This document shows, in pieces, positions 22,349-33,826 of a stretch of DNA of 64,000 nucleotides. Origin of the DNA: Larix kaempferi (Eukaryota > Streptophyta > Pinopsida > Pinales > Pinaceae); NCBI GenBank assembly GCA_027924585.1, contig BSBM01000637.1, positions 3,906,001-3,970,000 of the forward strand, in the 5' to 3' direction. The notes beneath the pieces are model-generated. The model did not search any database and had not been told where the DNA came from. It saw nothing but the letters and a program-made list of their open reading frames with translations. The translations under genes were made by a program, and so were the position numbers. Positions within the stretch are counted from its first letter, which is position 1. Each line of letters opens with the position of its first letter.

Positions 22349-25300
22349 TTATGTCAACAGGGCGGAGTGGCCGTCGCAATAAAGCTTAAGCCGACTCCCG
22401 TTTATCATTGTAGGTAGTAGTTCTCCATTCAGCTTCGCAAGCTGAACTGCGCCTCCGTCTGTTATTTTTATTACCTGAAAAGGACCTAACCAATGCACAC
22501 GAAACTTGCCTGGAAACTTGATGAATTTACTATCATAAAGGAGTACCAGGTCTCCTTCTTCAAAGTGCTTATGCTTAATGTGCCTGTCATGCCAAGCTTT
22601 CTGTCTTGCCTTCTGTACCTGTTGATGAAATCCGGCCATAAGTCTGTCTTCTTCTAAAGAAAGCAGTTGCGAAAGTCTTTCATTCATAGTGTCAGGATCT
22701 GCCATTTCTGTAATTTGCGCAATTCGGAGACTGGGAACAATGTATTCCATGGGCATAACTGCTTCTTGTCCATACACCAAGCTGAAAGGTGTGTGACCTG
22801 TTAATTTCTTGCAAGTGGTTCTGTAAGCCCATAATACAGCTGTGACTCTAAGGTCCCAATCATCTCTTTGTTGATTACAGATCTTCGTCAGGGCATTCTC
22901 AAGGATCTTATTGAATGCTTCCACCGTACCATTAGCTTGAGGATGGTAGGGTGTACTCTTATGGTGATTAATTTGAAATTCTTCAGTAAGGGCCTCTATA
23001 GTCTCATTGAGGAAATGTGTACCTTGATCACTCATGAGGATCACTGGGCATCCAAACCTAGTGATAATGTTCTCGAAAATGAACTGCGCAGCAGTAGCAG
23101 CGTCGCAGTTCTTAACTGGCTTCGCCTCAGCCCATCGGGTGAGGTACTCAGTAGCTGTAATGATATATCTTGCGCCAGTTCTTTTTCCTGGTGGGTTAAT
23201 AGGTCCTACAAAGTCAATGGCCCATTTATCAAAAGCACGCAGTGTGATCTGGGGTCTTAGCGGCATTTCATCTCTCCTTGAGGGTTTCCCTGTGCGCTGG
23301 CACACATCGCAACATTTACAGAATTCCTTAGTATCCTTGTGCAATGTCGGCCACCAAAGTCCTGCGGCTAATATTTTCTGCGCAGTCGGCTTTCCTGCGA
23401 AATGGCCTCCTGCGGTACCTGAATGCGCTTCTGCGATGATAAAGTTCTTTTCATGTGGTAAGATACATCTGCGCAAAATTTCGTCCGGGCCCAACTTATA
23501 AAGCTGGCCTGCTATCAAAGTGAAGTCTGCGGCTCGAACAACAAGTTGCTTCTTCTGCTGGATTGTAAACTCAGCCGGCGCTTGTCCGGTAGTGAGAAAG
23601 TTAAGAATATCAGAATAATATTCATCTGCTGCTTGGATATAAAACAACTGTGCGTCAGGCAGATTGTCCTCCAGACTCGTAGGTTCCTCTCCTGACTCTA
23701 TTCTGGATAGATGGTCAGGCCCTGCATTCAATCTGCCTGGCTTTACAATAACCTCAAAATCATACTCTTGAAAGAGCAGTAGCCATCTGCAAATTCTTCC
23801 TCCTAAAACTGGTTTATTGACCAAATATTTCAAAGCAGAATGATCAGTATACATTTTAAAGTGAGCTCCTAACAGGTAGTGTCTGAATTTCTGTAGGGCA
23901 TACACCATAGCTAGTCCTTCCCTTTCTGTAGTGGTGTAGTTCTTCTCAGCTGTAGATAACTTTCTGCTGGAGTAAGCAATTGGGTGGTCAATACTTCCTT
24001 CTCCCGACTGTGTAAGCACGATTCCTAATGCTATGGAAGAAGCATCAACATGAACATGAAAAGGTTTTCTCCAATCCGGGAAAACTAGAATAGGCGCTGT
24101 GATCATCTTTTCTTTAAGTGTGTCCAAGCTCTGTTGGCATTCCTCTGTCCATTGGAACTTCGAATCCTTCTTCAGCAATCTTTCCATAGGCGCTGTGATC
24201 CTTGCATATCCTTTGATGAATTTTCTGTAGTATCCTGTATGTCCCAATGTAGTGCGCAATTGCTTAACTGAGTTGGGCGCAGGTAAATTAGCAATGATGG
24301 CAACCTTCGCAGGATCCATCAAGAGTCCTTGTCTGCATACAATATGTCCCAACAAAATACCAAAGGGCGCACAGAATATACATTTTTTCAAGTTAAGGGA
24401 AATCTGATGCTGTCTACATTTTTCTAGCATCATACGCAGATTCGCAATATGGTTCTTTAGTAAACCAAATACAGTCCAGTCATCAAAATAGACTTCTAAA
24501 AACTTGTGGATAAATTCTTTAAAAACAGCAACAACAACTCTAGAGAAGATAGCAGGTGCGTTTTTAAGACCAAAGGGCATTACCGTGTACTGGAATGAGC
24601 CCCATTCAGTTGCAAAAGTAGTCTTGTGGCGGTCATCCGGATGGATTCTAATCTGATGATATCCCGAAAATCCATCAGTGAAAGAGTAAGCCTCTTGTCC
24701 TCCAACATTATCAAGTACTTCGTCTGTGAAAGGAGTGGGAAATGGGTCGTGCGCTGATGCATCATTGAGTTTGCGCAAGTCGACACAAATTCTTATTTCA
24801 CCTTTTGTTTTCTTTTCTTGGACCACCATAGGACTAATCCAATCGCTTTCCTCTACTGGCTCAATAATACCTGCTGCAAGCATCTTATCAATTTCTTCTT
24901 TGACTTTTTCTTTGTAGCGCGGGTTCAACCTGTATGGGCGCTGCTTTACTGGCTTGGCATCTGGTTTCAGAGGTATGCGCATCACTCCTAAGTCTCCTAG
25001 GATGCCTTTCATTTCTGTGAACTTGGTAGGAAAGATATCCTGGTAATCACGTAATAAATCTGAAACATGCGCAACGGTTTCATCATCCCAATAATCTCCT
25101 ATAGAAGCAAACTTTGGGTCAGCTTCTGTGCCAATGTTAACTTTCTTGAGCTTGACGTGTTCTGCGATGGCAGGAATATCAAGCTCAGGACCTTCAATAT
25201 TGCGTGTCCCTTCTGATTCTGGGATATTGAGGTTGCGAGGATCGTCGTCCTCATCTTCGGCGGTAAAGTTATAACATTCCAGGGCATGCTCCATCTGAAC

Positions 25301-28300
25301 AGCCCAATCTGGTTGGGAATATTCTGTTACTAGACCTGGTTCAAATACCTTCTTTTTAATACACTTCAGAGCCTGATCAATGCTTGGATGCTCTGATTCA
25401 AAGTTGAATGTAAGTTGAAAACTTTCTATCATAAGAGCCCAAGTAAGAGTGCCTTTGCGCAATTCTATTTCAGTATACCAATTCCTTGGAATTGTATCTA
25501 ATGTGTGGATGAATTGGTGAACCCATTCATCTTCCGGAACATCTGACCATTGCTGGATACATGCTTCGATGTGTGACCTGGGGTCACTCTGTCCTTCATA
25601 TTTGCGTAGCGCTTCGGCTGTGGTGTCCTGAAATCTGCGCAGTATCAATCTGCGACAGTCTTTCCATGTATGAATATTCTCCTTGTGCGCAATCCACCAT
25701 CTTGCGGGTGTAGCGCGCAATGCTATATCCAGTGCCTGGATGCGCTGTGGTTCTGGAAGCTTTTGTTCATATTCCTGTATGAATTTAGTTACTTCAATTA
25801 AGCCATCAAAAGTTGGGGTATCAACTAATTCTGTACCAATCCATCGAATGGATTTAGTCATCATGGCGCAACGTCTTGCAGAAACCTCATGTAGACGATT
25901 CTGCCCATTTTCCAATCCTGCATCTGAATCTGATGTGCACGAGCTATCACATCGCCAGCTGATATGGCCATCTGCTGTGGGGTTGACATAGTCACTGTGG
26001 TTAGTGGTCATCTGATACAAGCTTTCCATGTGGCGCGCTTCCTCTTCTGCGCGAATAGGTTCTATATATCTTGGTCCTTGAATAGGATCAAGAGGTGCGA
26101 TGACCCTGATCTGGTCATCCTCAAAGGTCATCTGTCTTTTCTTCAGGTTAATGACAGCCAAATTATCAAGTGCCCAGTCTATTCCTAACAGCGCTGGGTA
26201 TGGTCTACTATCATCCATAATTTTGATTACTTCAAAATCTGCAGAGCTTCTTACTCCTTCAATATCAATAGGTACATTGGGTAATCTGCCCAATGGAGAG
26301 ACTCGTTGCTGATTTGCGAGTCTTAGCTGGATAGGGGATCTTGTAAGCTGAGGGCTTCCCATCTGTTCCCATGTCTGCATAGTGAGAACATTGGCTTCTG
26401 AGCCCAAATCTAACATGACTTCGTCCATTTCAAATGCTCCAATCTGCGCTGTGAGCCTCATCTCTTTTCCAGTTCTAATGTGACTCCTAATCTGGTGAAC
26501 AGCACGCTGTGGTGTGTTCGTCGAAGCAGAGTGTTGGCACCGATCCAACAGGTGTTGGAGTTCTAGAGTTGCTCTTTCATTGCGCAACAATTTTAAACAT
26601 TGTCGCAGGAATGCATGAACACTTCCTAGTGCATGCTCATCGTCATTATCATCATCAGGCCTTCCAGCTGTAGTGGCCTGTTCTTGTACCAGGTTGTCTT
26701 GTCTTAGCACTTGCGATCTACTATTGTTCTGCGGAATCGCGGTAGAACTTGAAGCTCTCGGATCTGAGAAATACTCTTGAGCTTGCTTAAATGCTTCTTT
26801 TTGCTTCTGTAGGTTAAGTGGGGCTGGTTTAATGTTAGCGCGGCGCACCCATTGCGTCGCTTGCTTTCCCGTTCCCATCTCTTGCGCACCAGTTGTAGCT
26901 CCACTGCGTGTCACTATATTAACTGTAGGGTCTGGTTCTCTTTTTTCGGCTCCAATCAACTGGATATTCTGATTGACCTGTGGTGTCTTTGCTTGCATCT
27001 TAGCCTGTAACTGAGGGCATTCTTCGATGATATGGTCAGAAGATTTACAATATCTGCAGAGGGTTGTAGGATTTTGGCAATCCCTAGCAAAATGACCTTG
27101 TTCTCCGCAATTATAGCAAGTGATCTGTCCTCTTCCACGACCCAAATTTGTTGTGCGTCCGCGTCCTCTGTAATTTGCTGCTCGGGCGTCCCGAGATTGG
27201 TCATAAGGTGGACCTGCTATAGGTCCTTGTGTCTCTGCTTGTACCCTATAAACATCATGCTTTCTTTCTATCATAAGATCATATGCTCTACAATTGTTCT
27301 CATCATGACCTACTGATTTACAGAAATTACAATATAGATTCTTTGGAGTTTGTACATATTTCTGAAGTAAGTGGCATTCTTGTGGTCTATGACCTCTAGT
27401 TCTGCAGATTTCACACCAAGGCCCTTGTGCCTGTGGTAAAGGATTAGGTGCTCCAGTTGCAATATAGTCTATGAAAACAGGACAATGGTCCTTTGAATGA
27501 CCTTGGGCTTTACATTTTGTACACCAAATTTCTTCCTTGATCTCCTTGCCTTTCTTAATATCATGCACTTGCAAGGTTAAGTTTGCTAATTGGTTCTGTA
27601 GATGCGCAACATCGTTGCTTGTTCCTGCAATTGGCGAAGCTTCTAGTTTCATAGCCATTTCTAGAGCTTGTTCCTGAGTATTGAGATTCTGTTGCATAAG
27701 AGGAAGTCTAATGTGTGGAAGCAGTGCAGCAATAAACCATTCTTTATGTTGCTGTGGTGCAAACTCGAAGCTTACTTGATCTATCAAAGCTTTGAACTTC
27801 TGGTCAAAGTCCCATACTGATTCTGTAGGTAACTGTTTGATGTCTTTGAGCTCTGTTATACACTGTGATTCTGACTTAGGTTTCTTGAATTCTCTAATCA
27901 TGGCATTTCTTACCTCAGCAAGCGTCCTATTCTGTGCTGCTGAGTATTTCATGAACCAAGTCAAGGCTCTTTCTCTTAGTGTGGTTGCTAACTGAACCAG
28001 TTTAACAGCATCATCATTAATTTGCTTAATTGTCCAAATGGCTTCACATAAGAACCAGTGCTGCTCAGGGTCCTCTATCCCCGTTCCTCTAAAAGTTGGT
28101 AGTTTCATGTCATCACCCATCCTTCTTGCACGGGTTTGAGGTGGAGGTACTGTAGCAGTGCCTCCGGGATGGTTAAACAAAGGTGGTACAGAGGTACTAG
28201 AAGTAGCGTGTGGGCTACTCGAAGGTGTTACTGTAGGATTATACTGAGCTCCGTCTGGTTTTTGCGGTGTAAAGGGGTAATACGGGATATGAGCACTCCC

Positions 28301-28444
28301 CTGTCTTTCTATATGGCTTGCTCTAGGGACTTGGCGATTGTCTGGGCTAGACTCAAAAGGATATTGGTCAAGGCCTACTTTATATCGTTTTCCACTACGA
28401 GTGCAACCAATAACTTCAGGATCACTATCAGAATCTACGGACAT
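22349..28444 (-). CDS. Gag-Pol polyprotein (2031 aa) of the young gypsy element
   Basis: ATG at 28444, one uninterrupted frame. Domains: capsid-like 113-255; five CX2CX4HX4C knuckles at 308-321, 344-357, 372-385, 443-456 and 463-476, with RGRGR between the third and fourth; retropepsin about 665-790 (D679-L-G-S, LLGIDW at 762); a second capsid-like segment about 880-1040 ([28 protein letters not shown]); RT about 1165-1345 with Y1319-F-D-D; RNase H about 1460-1560 with D1467, E1507 and D1544; integrase with H1674, H1681, C1712, C1715 and D1744, D1806, E1842 (35 residues between the last two); GPF motif at 1987. There is no chromodomain. All catalytic residues are present, so activity is plausible. 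Gag and Pol share one frame with no stop or shift, so their ratio must be set another way. An in-frame TAG lies just upstream (see the small ORF). Confidence 0.97.
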   Translation of the reverse strand: MSVDSDSDPEVIGCTRSGKRYKVGLDQYPFESSPDNRQVPRASHIERQGSAHIPYYPFTPQKPDGAQYNPTVTPSSSPHATSSTSVPPLFNHPGGTATVPPPQTRARRMGDDMKLPTFRGTGIEDPEQHWFLCEAIWTIKQINDDAVKLVQLATTLRERALTWFMKYSAAQNRTLAEVRNAMIREFKKPKSESQCITELKDIKQLPTESVWDFDQKFKALIDQVSFEFAPQQHKEWFIAALLPHIRLPLMQQNLNTQEQALEMAMKLEASPIAGTSNDVAHLQNQLANLTLQVHDIKKGKEIKEEIWCTKCKAQGHSKDHCPVFIDYIATGAPNPLPQAQGPWCEICRTRGHRPQECHLLQKYVQTPKNLYCNFCKSVGHDENNCRAYDLMIERKHDVYRVQAETQGPIAGPPYDQSRDARAANYRGRGRTTNLGRGRGQITCYNCGEQGHFARDCQNPTTLCRYCKSSDHIIEECPQLQAKMQAKTPQVNQNIQLIGAEKREPDPTVNIVTRSGATTGAQEMGTGKQATQWVRRANIKPAPLNLQKQKEAFKQAQEYFSDPRASSSTAIPQNNSRSQVLRQDNLVQEQATTAGRPDDDNDDEHALGSVHAFLRQCLKLLRNERATLELQHLLDRCQHSASTNTPQRAVHQIRSHIRTGKEMRLTAQIGAFEMDEVMLDLGSEANVLTMQTWEQMGSPQLTRSPIQLRLANQQRVSPLGRLPNVPIDIEGVRSSADFEVIKIMDDSRPYPALLGIDWALDNLAVINLKKRQMTFEDDQIRVIAPLDPIQGPRYIEPIRAEEEARHMESLYQMTTNHSDYVNPTADGHISWRCDSSCTSDSDAGLENGQNRLHEVSARRCAMMTKSIRWIGTELVDTPTFDGLIEVTKFIQEYEQKLPEPQRIQALDIALRATPARWWIAHKENIHTWKDCRRLILRRFQDTTAEALRKYEGQSDPRSHIEACIQQWSDVPEDEWVHQFIHTLDTIPRNWYTEIELRKGTLTWALMIESFQLTFNFESEHPSIDQALKCIKKKVFEPGLVTEYSQPDWAVQMEHALECYNFTAEDEDDDPRNLNIPESEGTRNIEGPELDIPAIAEHVKLKKVNIGTEADPKFASIGDYWDDETVAHVSDLLRDYQDIFPTKFTEMKGILGDLGVMRIPLKPDAKPVKQRPYRLNPRYKEKVKEEIDKMLAAGIIEPVEESDWISPMVVQEKKTKGEIRICVDLRKLNDASAHDPFPTPFTDEVLDNVGGQEAYSFTDGFSGYHQIRIHPDDRHKTTFATEWGSFQYTVMPFGLKNAPAIFSRVVVAVFKEFIHKFLEVYFDDWTVFGLLKNHIANLRMMLEKCRQHQISLNLKKCIFCAPFGILLGHIVCRQGLLMDPAKVAIIANLPAPNSVKQLRTTLGHTGYYRKFIKGYARITAPMERLLKKDSKFQWTEECQQSLDTLKEKMITAPILVFPDWRKPFHVHVDASSIALGIVLTQSGEGSIDHPIAYSSRKLSTAEKNYTTTEREGLAMVYALQKFRHYLLGAHFKMYTDHSALKYLVNKPVLGGRICRWLLLFQEYDFEVIVKPGRLNAGPDHLSRIESGEEPTSLEDNLPDAQLFYIQAADEYYSDILNFLTTGQAPAEFTIQQKKQLVVRAADFTLIAGQLYKLGPDEILRRCILPHEKNFIIAEAHSGTAGGHFAGKPTAQKILAAGLWWPTLHKDTKEFCKCCDVCQRTGKPSRRDEMPLRPQITLRAFDKWAIDFVGPINPPGKRTGARYIITATEYLTRWAEAKPVKNCDAATAAQFIFENIITRFGCPVILMSDQGTHFLNETIEALTEEFQINHHKSTPYHPQANGTVEAFNKILENALTKICNQQRDDWDLRVTAVLWAYRTTCKKLTGHTPFSLVYGQEAVMPMEYIVPSLRIAQITEMADPDTMNERLSQLLSLEEDRLMAGFHQQVQKARQKAWHDRHIKHKHFEEGDLVLLYDSKFIKFPGKFRVHWLGPFQVIKITDGGAVQLAKLNGELLPTMINGSRLKLYCDGHSALLT

Positions 28445-28456
28445 TACTTGACTATG

Positions 28457-28942
28457 CTATTCATCAGAAGCAATACATAGCTTTCCTTTTTCATACAGAA
28501 GCATTTTAATCCATAAGTTCAGAGAATTTAAGAACTTACCTCTGTGTACTTGGAAGAAACTCCTCTCAGCTTCACTGAAACTCTTTCTTGTATCGACTGC
28601 AAATTCGGTAATAAAACCTTCCAGTAGACTATTCAACCAAAAGTCTACTGCACGGGACACAGGATTGTCTATCCGCTTCACAATACTAGCTAGCTCAGGC
28701 GTCCACGTGACGGGTCGATCCACATGCAGCGTAGGTCTAGAATCTGCTAACTTGGCTATCCAAGCGTGTAACTCCAATGCAAACGTAACAAAGAAAATTT
28801 CGTAAAGGTCAGCATAAATATACTTCTGTAACCAATCTTCTGTTTGAAGCGTAGGGCTTCTATTTTCTTGTTCAGCAAACTCTTTAGCTTTTAAATCAAA
28901 CCAGTCTCCAATTTCCTTAGTTGTAGGGTTCCAGTAACACAT
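28457..28942 (-). CDS. 161-aa ORF upstream of gag, same frame, separated by one TAG
   Basis: The first in-frame ATG is at 28942 (MCYWNPTTKEIGDWF). The frame ends with a TAG at 28457-28459. Four codons later, in the same frame, the Gag-Pol ATG begins (28444). The protein is mostly helical in appearance, with Trp-rich and acidic segments (TPELASIVKRIDNPVSRAVD). I do not recognise a family. It could be an N-terminal Gag (matrix-like) part reached by readthrough, an independent small protein, or a leader ORF that controls reinitiation at gag. The region just upstream is the PBS array. Confidence 0.6.
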   Translation of the reverse strand: MCYWNPTTKEIGDWFDLKAKEFAEQENRSPTLQTEDWLQKYIYADLYEIFFVTFALELHAWIAKLADSRPTLHVDRPVTWTPELASIVKRIDNPVSRAVDFWLNSLLEGFITEFAVDTRKSFSEAERSFFQVHRGKFLNSLNLWIKMLLYEKGKLCIASDE

Positions 28943-28944
28943 TT

Positions 28945-29317
28945 GGAACCATTTGTTGGTCACTAGGCAACGGAACCATTTGTTGGCTCCAACAGTATCT
29001 CATACGTTGCTGAAAGAACAAGTCTCATTCGCGCGGCAACGGAACCATTTGTTGCACTGTTCTATCTCGCGCGTCGCCAAAATAACAAGTCTCATTCGCG
29101 CGGCAACGGAACCATTTGTTGCACTGTTCTATCTCGCGCGTCGCCAAAATAACAAGTCTCATTCGCGCGGCAACGGAACCATTTGTTGCACTGTTCTATC
29201 TCGCGCGTCGCCAAAATAACAAGTCTCATTCGCGCGGCAACGGAACCATTTGTTGCACTGTTCTATCTCGCGCGTCGCCAAAATAACAAGTCTCATTCGC
29301 GCGGCAACGGAACCATT
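28945..29317 (-). repeat. 67-bp tandem array carrying repeated primer-binding sites
   Basis: The 13-mer GGCAACGGAACCA followed by TTTGTTG starts at 28966, 29035, 29102, 29169, 29236 and 29303. Spacings are 69, 67, 67, 67 and 67. A shorter relic (GGAACCATTTGTTGG) lies at 28945. On the sense strand each unit starts CAACAAATGGTTCCGTTGCC, which repeats the real LTR-end plus PBS junction. The four right-hand units are nearly identical and the leftmost is diverged. The 80-100-aa open frames here are repeat readings. Confidence 0.93.
29302..29315 (-). promoter_or_regulatory. Primer-binding site, tRNA-Glu type
   Basis: The minus strand reads TGGTTCCGTTGCCG two bases after the LTR end. It is complementary to the 3' end ...CGGCAACGGAACCA that I recall for plant tRNA-Glu (14 matches). 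The tRNA identity is from memory. The position, and the TGG start that pairs with the tRNA CCA, are seen directly. Confidence 0.8.
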
Positions 29318-30793
29318 TGTTGGCTGCTTTCTTGGGCAGACCCGGGTTTTAATGAAGCGCAGCAACAAAACCCCTTGGCGCACTGGCCCTCTCGGCAACG
29401 AGCTGCGCGGCAGCTCGAGGTCTCACCCGAAGTGGCTATGGGGGGGTCAAGGAATCAAGTTTCCTTAACCGGGGTGACGCGGAGATAGCTTGTCCTTGAA
29501 TGGTTCCTGCGAAATCGGCGGTCGGACCTTCCCGCAGACCGCTCGGCGCAGCTGCGCGGGTCCCTTCCTCGGCAGGTCTACTGCGCAGTTTCTCCTTTCC
29601 AACGCAGCAGGCAACTATTTCTTGGGTTCACGCGCGAAACACTTCCTCGCCCTTCGCGTCTAGCGCAGTAACGCAGTCTGCTCTCGCCGCAGCGACTGAG
29701 CGTTACTACCTCTTTAGTACTTAAGATACTTATAGTTATCAAGGGACCTTTCCAACCCGCTCAAACAGTCACAAAGATAAGACAGAAGTCTTGCATACAC
29801 AAATAATGAACTCGGAATAGTTATCATTCACACAAACATTATAACAAGAAGATATAAGTGAAGCTCATCTCCTCGAGGAAAACCACGTCCTCAGGAGTCT
29901 TAGATTAACCAGAAAATGATAGAGTTATACAATATGCTGCGCACACAGCTGCAGCCTAGAACTTACAGGAAACTCCACGCACACAGCTGGGAGCCCTTTT
30001 CTCAAGCTTGTCTCCTCTCTATGGAGATTACAAAGGCACAGACGTCGACACAGACTGTCTGGCAACTCAGGGATTAGCTCCTCGGCTATCCAATTTCCTC
30101 TCTCTAGTTCTACGCACCAGGTAGAATTTACAGTGAAGGATAATCAACACATGATCTATCCCTTTAGACTGACTCTCTAACAGTCTAGCATCTAACTCTC
30201 TAACTCTTCAAAAGGGGAGGAAGAAGAACAAGAAGAAGAAGAAGAAGCAGACCCTTCTACCCATTACAGTGATTCATCTATATAGGTAGCCCTGACGGTC
30301 ACACCTTTACAAAACTGTGGGCCTTTCCCAACAGTGATTCCCAAAAACCCTAACCACGCACATGGCTAGGTGTACTGTAGGCGCCGCTTGCAGTCACGTC
30401 GCCGCCTCCTGCAGGCTCCATGAATTCCGGCGCAGATTGTGGGTATGGGCGATCGTCCTTCGCCTTCAATGCTCTGGTCCGTTGCTCCTCCTTGATCCGA
30501 GCAACCATAACTTCTGTACTAAGCCTTTAAATGAGGGTAGCTAAGCCTTCTACTCCATCACCTTATTTATTATGGTAGCTGAGCCACCTTCATTCTTCGA
30601 TGACGTGCGCGCGAGCTCCGCAATTTCCGGTCCGTGCTCTGTGCTGAGATCATCCATCTGGCACCGTACTGCGCACCGTCTCCTTCTTACCCAAAACTTA
30701 GTGCTTGTCCCAAAATTAGCACTTTCCTTTCATACTCGTGCTTTTTTCCCAAAATTCGCAGCTTTTACTATAGCTGCGACCTTGGCCCCAACA
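29318..30793 (-). repeat. 5' LTR of the young gypsy element
   Basis: 1476 bp, TGTTGG...CCAACA, followed by the right target-site copy GGTCA (30794-30798). It differs from 17385-18860 only at 29448 (C versus T). It would drive transcription leftward. Confidence 0.97.
30218..30285 (-). promoter_or_regulatory. Candidate core promoter in the 5' LTR
   Basis: The minus strand has CTATATAG (30278-30285), followed 30-60 bp downstream by a CT-rich tract (complement of the GAAGAAGAAG run at about 30222-30250). A TATA box followed by a pyrimidine patch is the usual plant arrangement around the start site. This would give U3 about 540 bp and place transcription start near 30245. Confidence 0.45.
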
Positions 30794-30798
30794 GGTCA

Positions 30799-31984
30799 AT
30801 ATGGATGATCCGGTGGTATGACTTCGTGTTCTTCCGACACTAGCTAGGAAAGATAGTGTCGATTGGCCAACAGTGGCAAAGGTGTCGATTTGTGGAGGGG
30901 GTCTTCCATATGTGACGGGAGGGGACAGAGAAAAAACTGGGTTATCCCTCATAGAATGTGCGCCAAACATGGGTGATGGCAGCGAATGTGGGGACTTTAA
31001 CGGAGGGGTATCTTGGGTTTCGTCCATAGCATGTTCAACAATAGGAGGACCATCGAAGACTAGGTTTGAGTTCGTATCCTGCAAAAGGTTTTCGGGGTCC
31101 GACGAGAACAGAGGTATAGTAATGTCTAAAGGTCCAGAGCCGTCTGCATAGGAGTGATGAAACTCTATGCTAGACGGAACGTTGGGATCCCGATAGTCGG
31201 GAGGATGGGTAATAGGGGGATATCTAGAAGCCGTCGAGAGCATTTGCTCTATTTCATGTTTGAACTGTGCCGACGCTAATGGGGAATTAGCTAGACTAAC
31301 CATACTAGACTGAATGGAGGCCATGATCTCATGTCCCGAAGGGAGGTTGGGGAGAGATATGGTATGAGGTATGTTGCTGGAAGAACCAGTTTCCTGTGGA
31401 TGAACACTAGATGGCGCGGTGGTAATAGGTGAAGGCTCTGCCTGGGAAGTGATAAAGCCATAATCGGGTTCAAAAGGTGTATCAGGAAGTTGGGTTTCTT
31501 CGATAACTTTGACATACCCACCCAGGACTGGAATCAATCCAGATGTATGCTGGTCAGATCCTCCAGTGGTGCCAATAGATCCTTCCGTGCCATCGTAGAA
31601 ATTTTTTGGTGGAAGGGAAGTGTTGACATCGAGGAGGAGGATGGCCTCCAGTCTAGTATCTTGGGTTGTACTAGATTCAGCCACTGTAATGTTGTCCACT
31701 ATGGCAGATATATCTAGAATAAAAGTGAGTGAAGTGACAGTGAGAGTCTCAGATGTACTAGTGGTTGTAGAAACTGCAAGAGGTTCTGAGACCATGCTGT
31801 GAGTAATAGTGATAGGTGGAACTGAAGATGTAGTGCGTATAGGCGGTGGAATGTTCCCTTGACTGGCACCGTGGCCAGGAGGGGCAGGAATAAGTGATGC
31901 AGGTGGACCGGTGGTCCACGGCGGTGGTGGTGGTGGAGGGATTTTTCCCTGTACTCTTCGTGATCTCCATGGTGGTTCTGACAT
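30799..31984 (-). pseudogene. Gag of Tat element B, N-terminal portion
   Basis: ATG at 31984 (MSEPPWRSRRVQGKI), then a Pro-rich and Ser/Thr-rich low-complexity region of about 395 codons, open until the nested insertion at 30798. It runs a further 27 codons into the LTR of the inserted element. It joins logically to 17384 and the Gly/Pro-rich gag segment there. The long open frame contrasts with the heavily broken pol of the same element. Low-complexity composition may make it tolerant of change. Confidence 0.7.
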
Positions 31985-33803
31985 AATGGCAGGAATATGA
32001 AATCCGGGGGCAGTCTCGTAACCAAGAACTCAAAAATTCTAATGCAGCCCAGTGTGCAAAAGAGGAGCTAGAAAAAGCAAGGCTCGCATGACAAAAAGCA
32101 AGCTCTAAAATCTATACTAAGACCGGTGTCTCAGTAAGCAAGCTGAGAAAAATAATGGCCAGAATGCCAACAAGCAGTCACTAAAAATAAAAAATGACCC
32201 TCTGTAAAGATGAGATAACAAGCAAACTCCTAACTAAGAGCTGGAGACCTCAACAAGTTGTATCCTTTGCAAGGTGATGAAATCCAAGTCAAACAATACA
32301 ACGTGAGAGACCAATATGAGAAGGATATCCCTCTACCAAAAGGGATCTTAGGTAAAAGAGCCCTAGTAGAAAAGTCACTAATCTACCTCGTTCATGACAC
32401 GTTGGAAAAGGTTTTCAGCGCTTCTACCTTATCACCCTTGCATTACTATGAATACAAAGAAGACAATGACCGATGTTTCCTTAGGGATAAGTGGAGTGTG
32501 GCATTCCACAGAGTCCGTCTGGTTCCCGATCTCGTGGCGGTTTAACCCCTGAAATTTAAAAACAGTCAGGAGGCCCCTCCACAAATTGGTTTATGACCGT
32601 GTCAATAAATACTAGAGGATTTTAGTTCCCTAGAGGACAACAACTATGTCTCAGATGAAAATGACAATGGGGAATTATTTTGATGCCTATCCCTGGTGTC
32701 CTACCTAACTACCAAATTCTTTTGATTTCCTCAAGTGAGGTTAATGTTGGTTTAGTTAGAGAGATTAATTTTAGTGGTTGTATTACTCAATCGGGTAAAT
32801 GGACGTGAAACTTGGTGGTGTTGTGACGACCCAAACCATGCAAGTGAGAATGAATCGAAATAAGCCTTGTATTCGATGAAAACTAGCTATGGAAGAGAGA
32901 GAGTTCTTAGATCATAAATGCATGAAACTTTCATAATCAATTAAAAACCACTTCAAAACAAAAAAATTTGTTTTCTTTTTCTAAGTAAAGCCAAACTAAA
33001 ATAAACACTTCTTTACAATTCACTGATCTTGCAACTAGGATGCTTCAAAAAATGAGAATTTATGTGGCAAATTTAAATGGTTCACTTCCTAATGCACAAT
33101 AATACTGCTAGATCATTTCAATCCAAACAACACAAATGTTCTCCAATGATAATTTTTGATATAAGTTTGAATAACAATAATGGAAACAATGTGATTATGA
33201 AAGATACACAATCTAGTAAAAAGAGGACAGTAGTAACGGTTTGGTTGTGATGAGAAGATCAAGCCAATGCAATCAGACTGAAGGGGTGACCCAATGTGCA
33301 AATAATGCCACTAACTCATAAAATAATCAAGCTCACAAGAGAATTAAACAAACCAAAAAGGCTATGCAATGAACAGGATAGTAATAAGCAACATAAAACA
33401 CCAAACTAAAGCAGAGAAAATAAAAAATGACTCAGGAAACCAAACAGGCAAGAAAAATTGAAAAATTACAGACACTACCGCGTGTCATAAATAGTCTAGA
33501 ACGCGGTACTAGTACACTACTGCTCTGGTAAGAGTGCTAGGTACGCGGTACTACCGCATTGTAGATAGTGGTGGGGGCGTGGCATTGTTGCAAAAGATGG
33601 AAAAACGCAACTTTTGAAAAAGAGACTGAATTTTTCAGGGTTGCTGCAGACCCAGAGGACTCACTGATCACAGAGGGAGGAAATATGTAGAAAGGAGGGG
33701 TGAATAAAGGTCAAAGAGACCAAAATTCAGCACTAGTTTGAAGAGAAAGAAGAATCACAATAAAAAATGACTGAAAGTGAGATAAATCAATCAAATGGGG
33801 TTC
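31985..33803 (-). other. 5' leader of Tat element B
   Basis: 1.8 kb between PBS and gag. The part 32030-32890 is about 90% similar by eye to 42335-43200 in element C. On the plus (antisense) strand, both carry a related open frame (32258-32545, 95 codons; 42564-42764, shorter). GCGGTACTACCGC-type palindromes occur at about 33477-33585. No sense-strand protein domain is seen. Confidence 0.6.
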
Positions 33804-33821
33804 AAACCAATGGAGTCGCCA
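33804..33821 (-). promoter_or_regulatory. Primer-binding site, tRNA-Arg type
   Basis: The minus strand reads TGGCGACTCCATTGG five bases (AAAAA) after the LTR end. It is complementary, with a few mismatches, to the ...GGAGTCGCCA end recalled for plant tRNA-Arg. This is the primer used by Ogre/Tat elements. Confidence 0.8.
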
Positions 33822-33826
33822 TTTTT

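Larger units (their letters stand above)
17385..30793 (-). mobile_element. Young, apparently intact Ty3/gypsy element nested in Tat gag
   Basis: A 13,409-bp element with identical-length LTRs (1476 bp) whose ends are TGTTGG...CCAACA. The target-site duplication is GGTCA (17380-17384 and 30794-30798). I find a single LTR mismatch: T at 17515, C at 29448. In minus-strand order it holds the 5' LTR, a tRNA-Glu-type PBS within a tandem array of PBS copies, a 161-aa ORF, a 2031-aa Gag-Pol, an 818-bp spacer, an 885-aa extra ORF and the 3' LTR. No chromodomain follows IN, which places it outside the chromoviruses (Athila/Tat side). The lineage within that branch is not clear to me. It may be autonomous. 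Confidence 0.97.

Noticed and set aside
22349-28444. Endogenous pararetrovirus (caulimovirus-type)
   Set aside because: A full integrase with HHCC and DDE, long LTRs, a PBS, a PPT and a 5-bp target-site duplication identify a Ty3/gypsy LTR retrotransposon.
28966-29317. CRISPR-like array
   Set aside because: The units are contiguous 67-bp tandem repeats with no unique spacers, in plant nuclear DNA at the PBS of a retrotransposon.
29302-29317. A tRNA-Glu gene or fragment
   Set aside because: Only 14 bases match the tRNA 3' end, including the CCA that plant nuclear tRNA genes do not encode. It is a primer-binding site.
32258-32545. A host gene of 95 codons on the plus strand
   Set aside because: It lies in the leader of a Tat element, and the related copy at 42564-42764 has an earlier stop. 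Nucleotide-level repeat similarity explains it.
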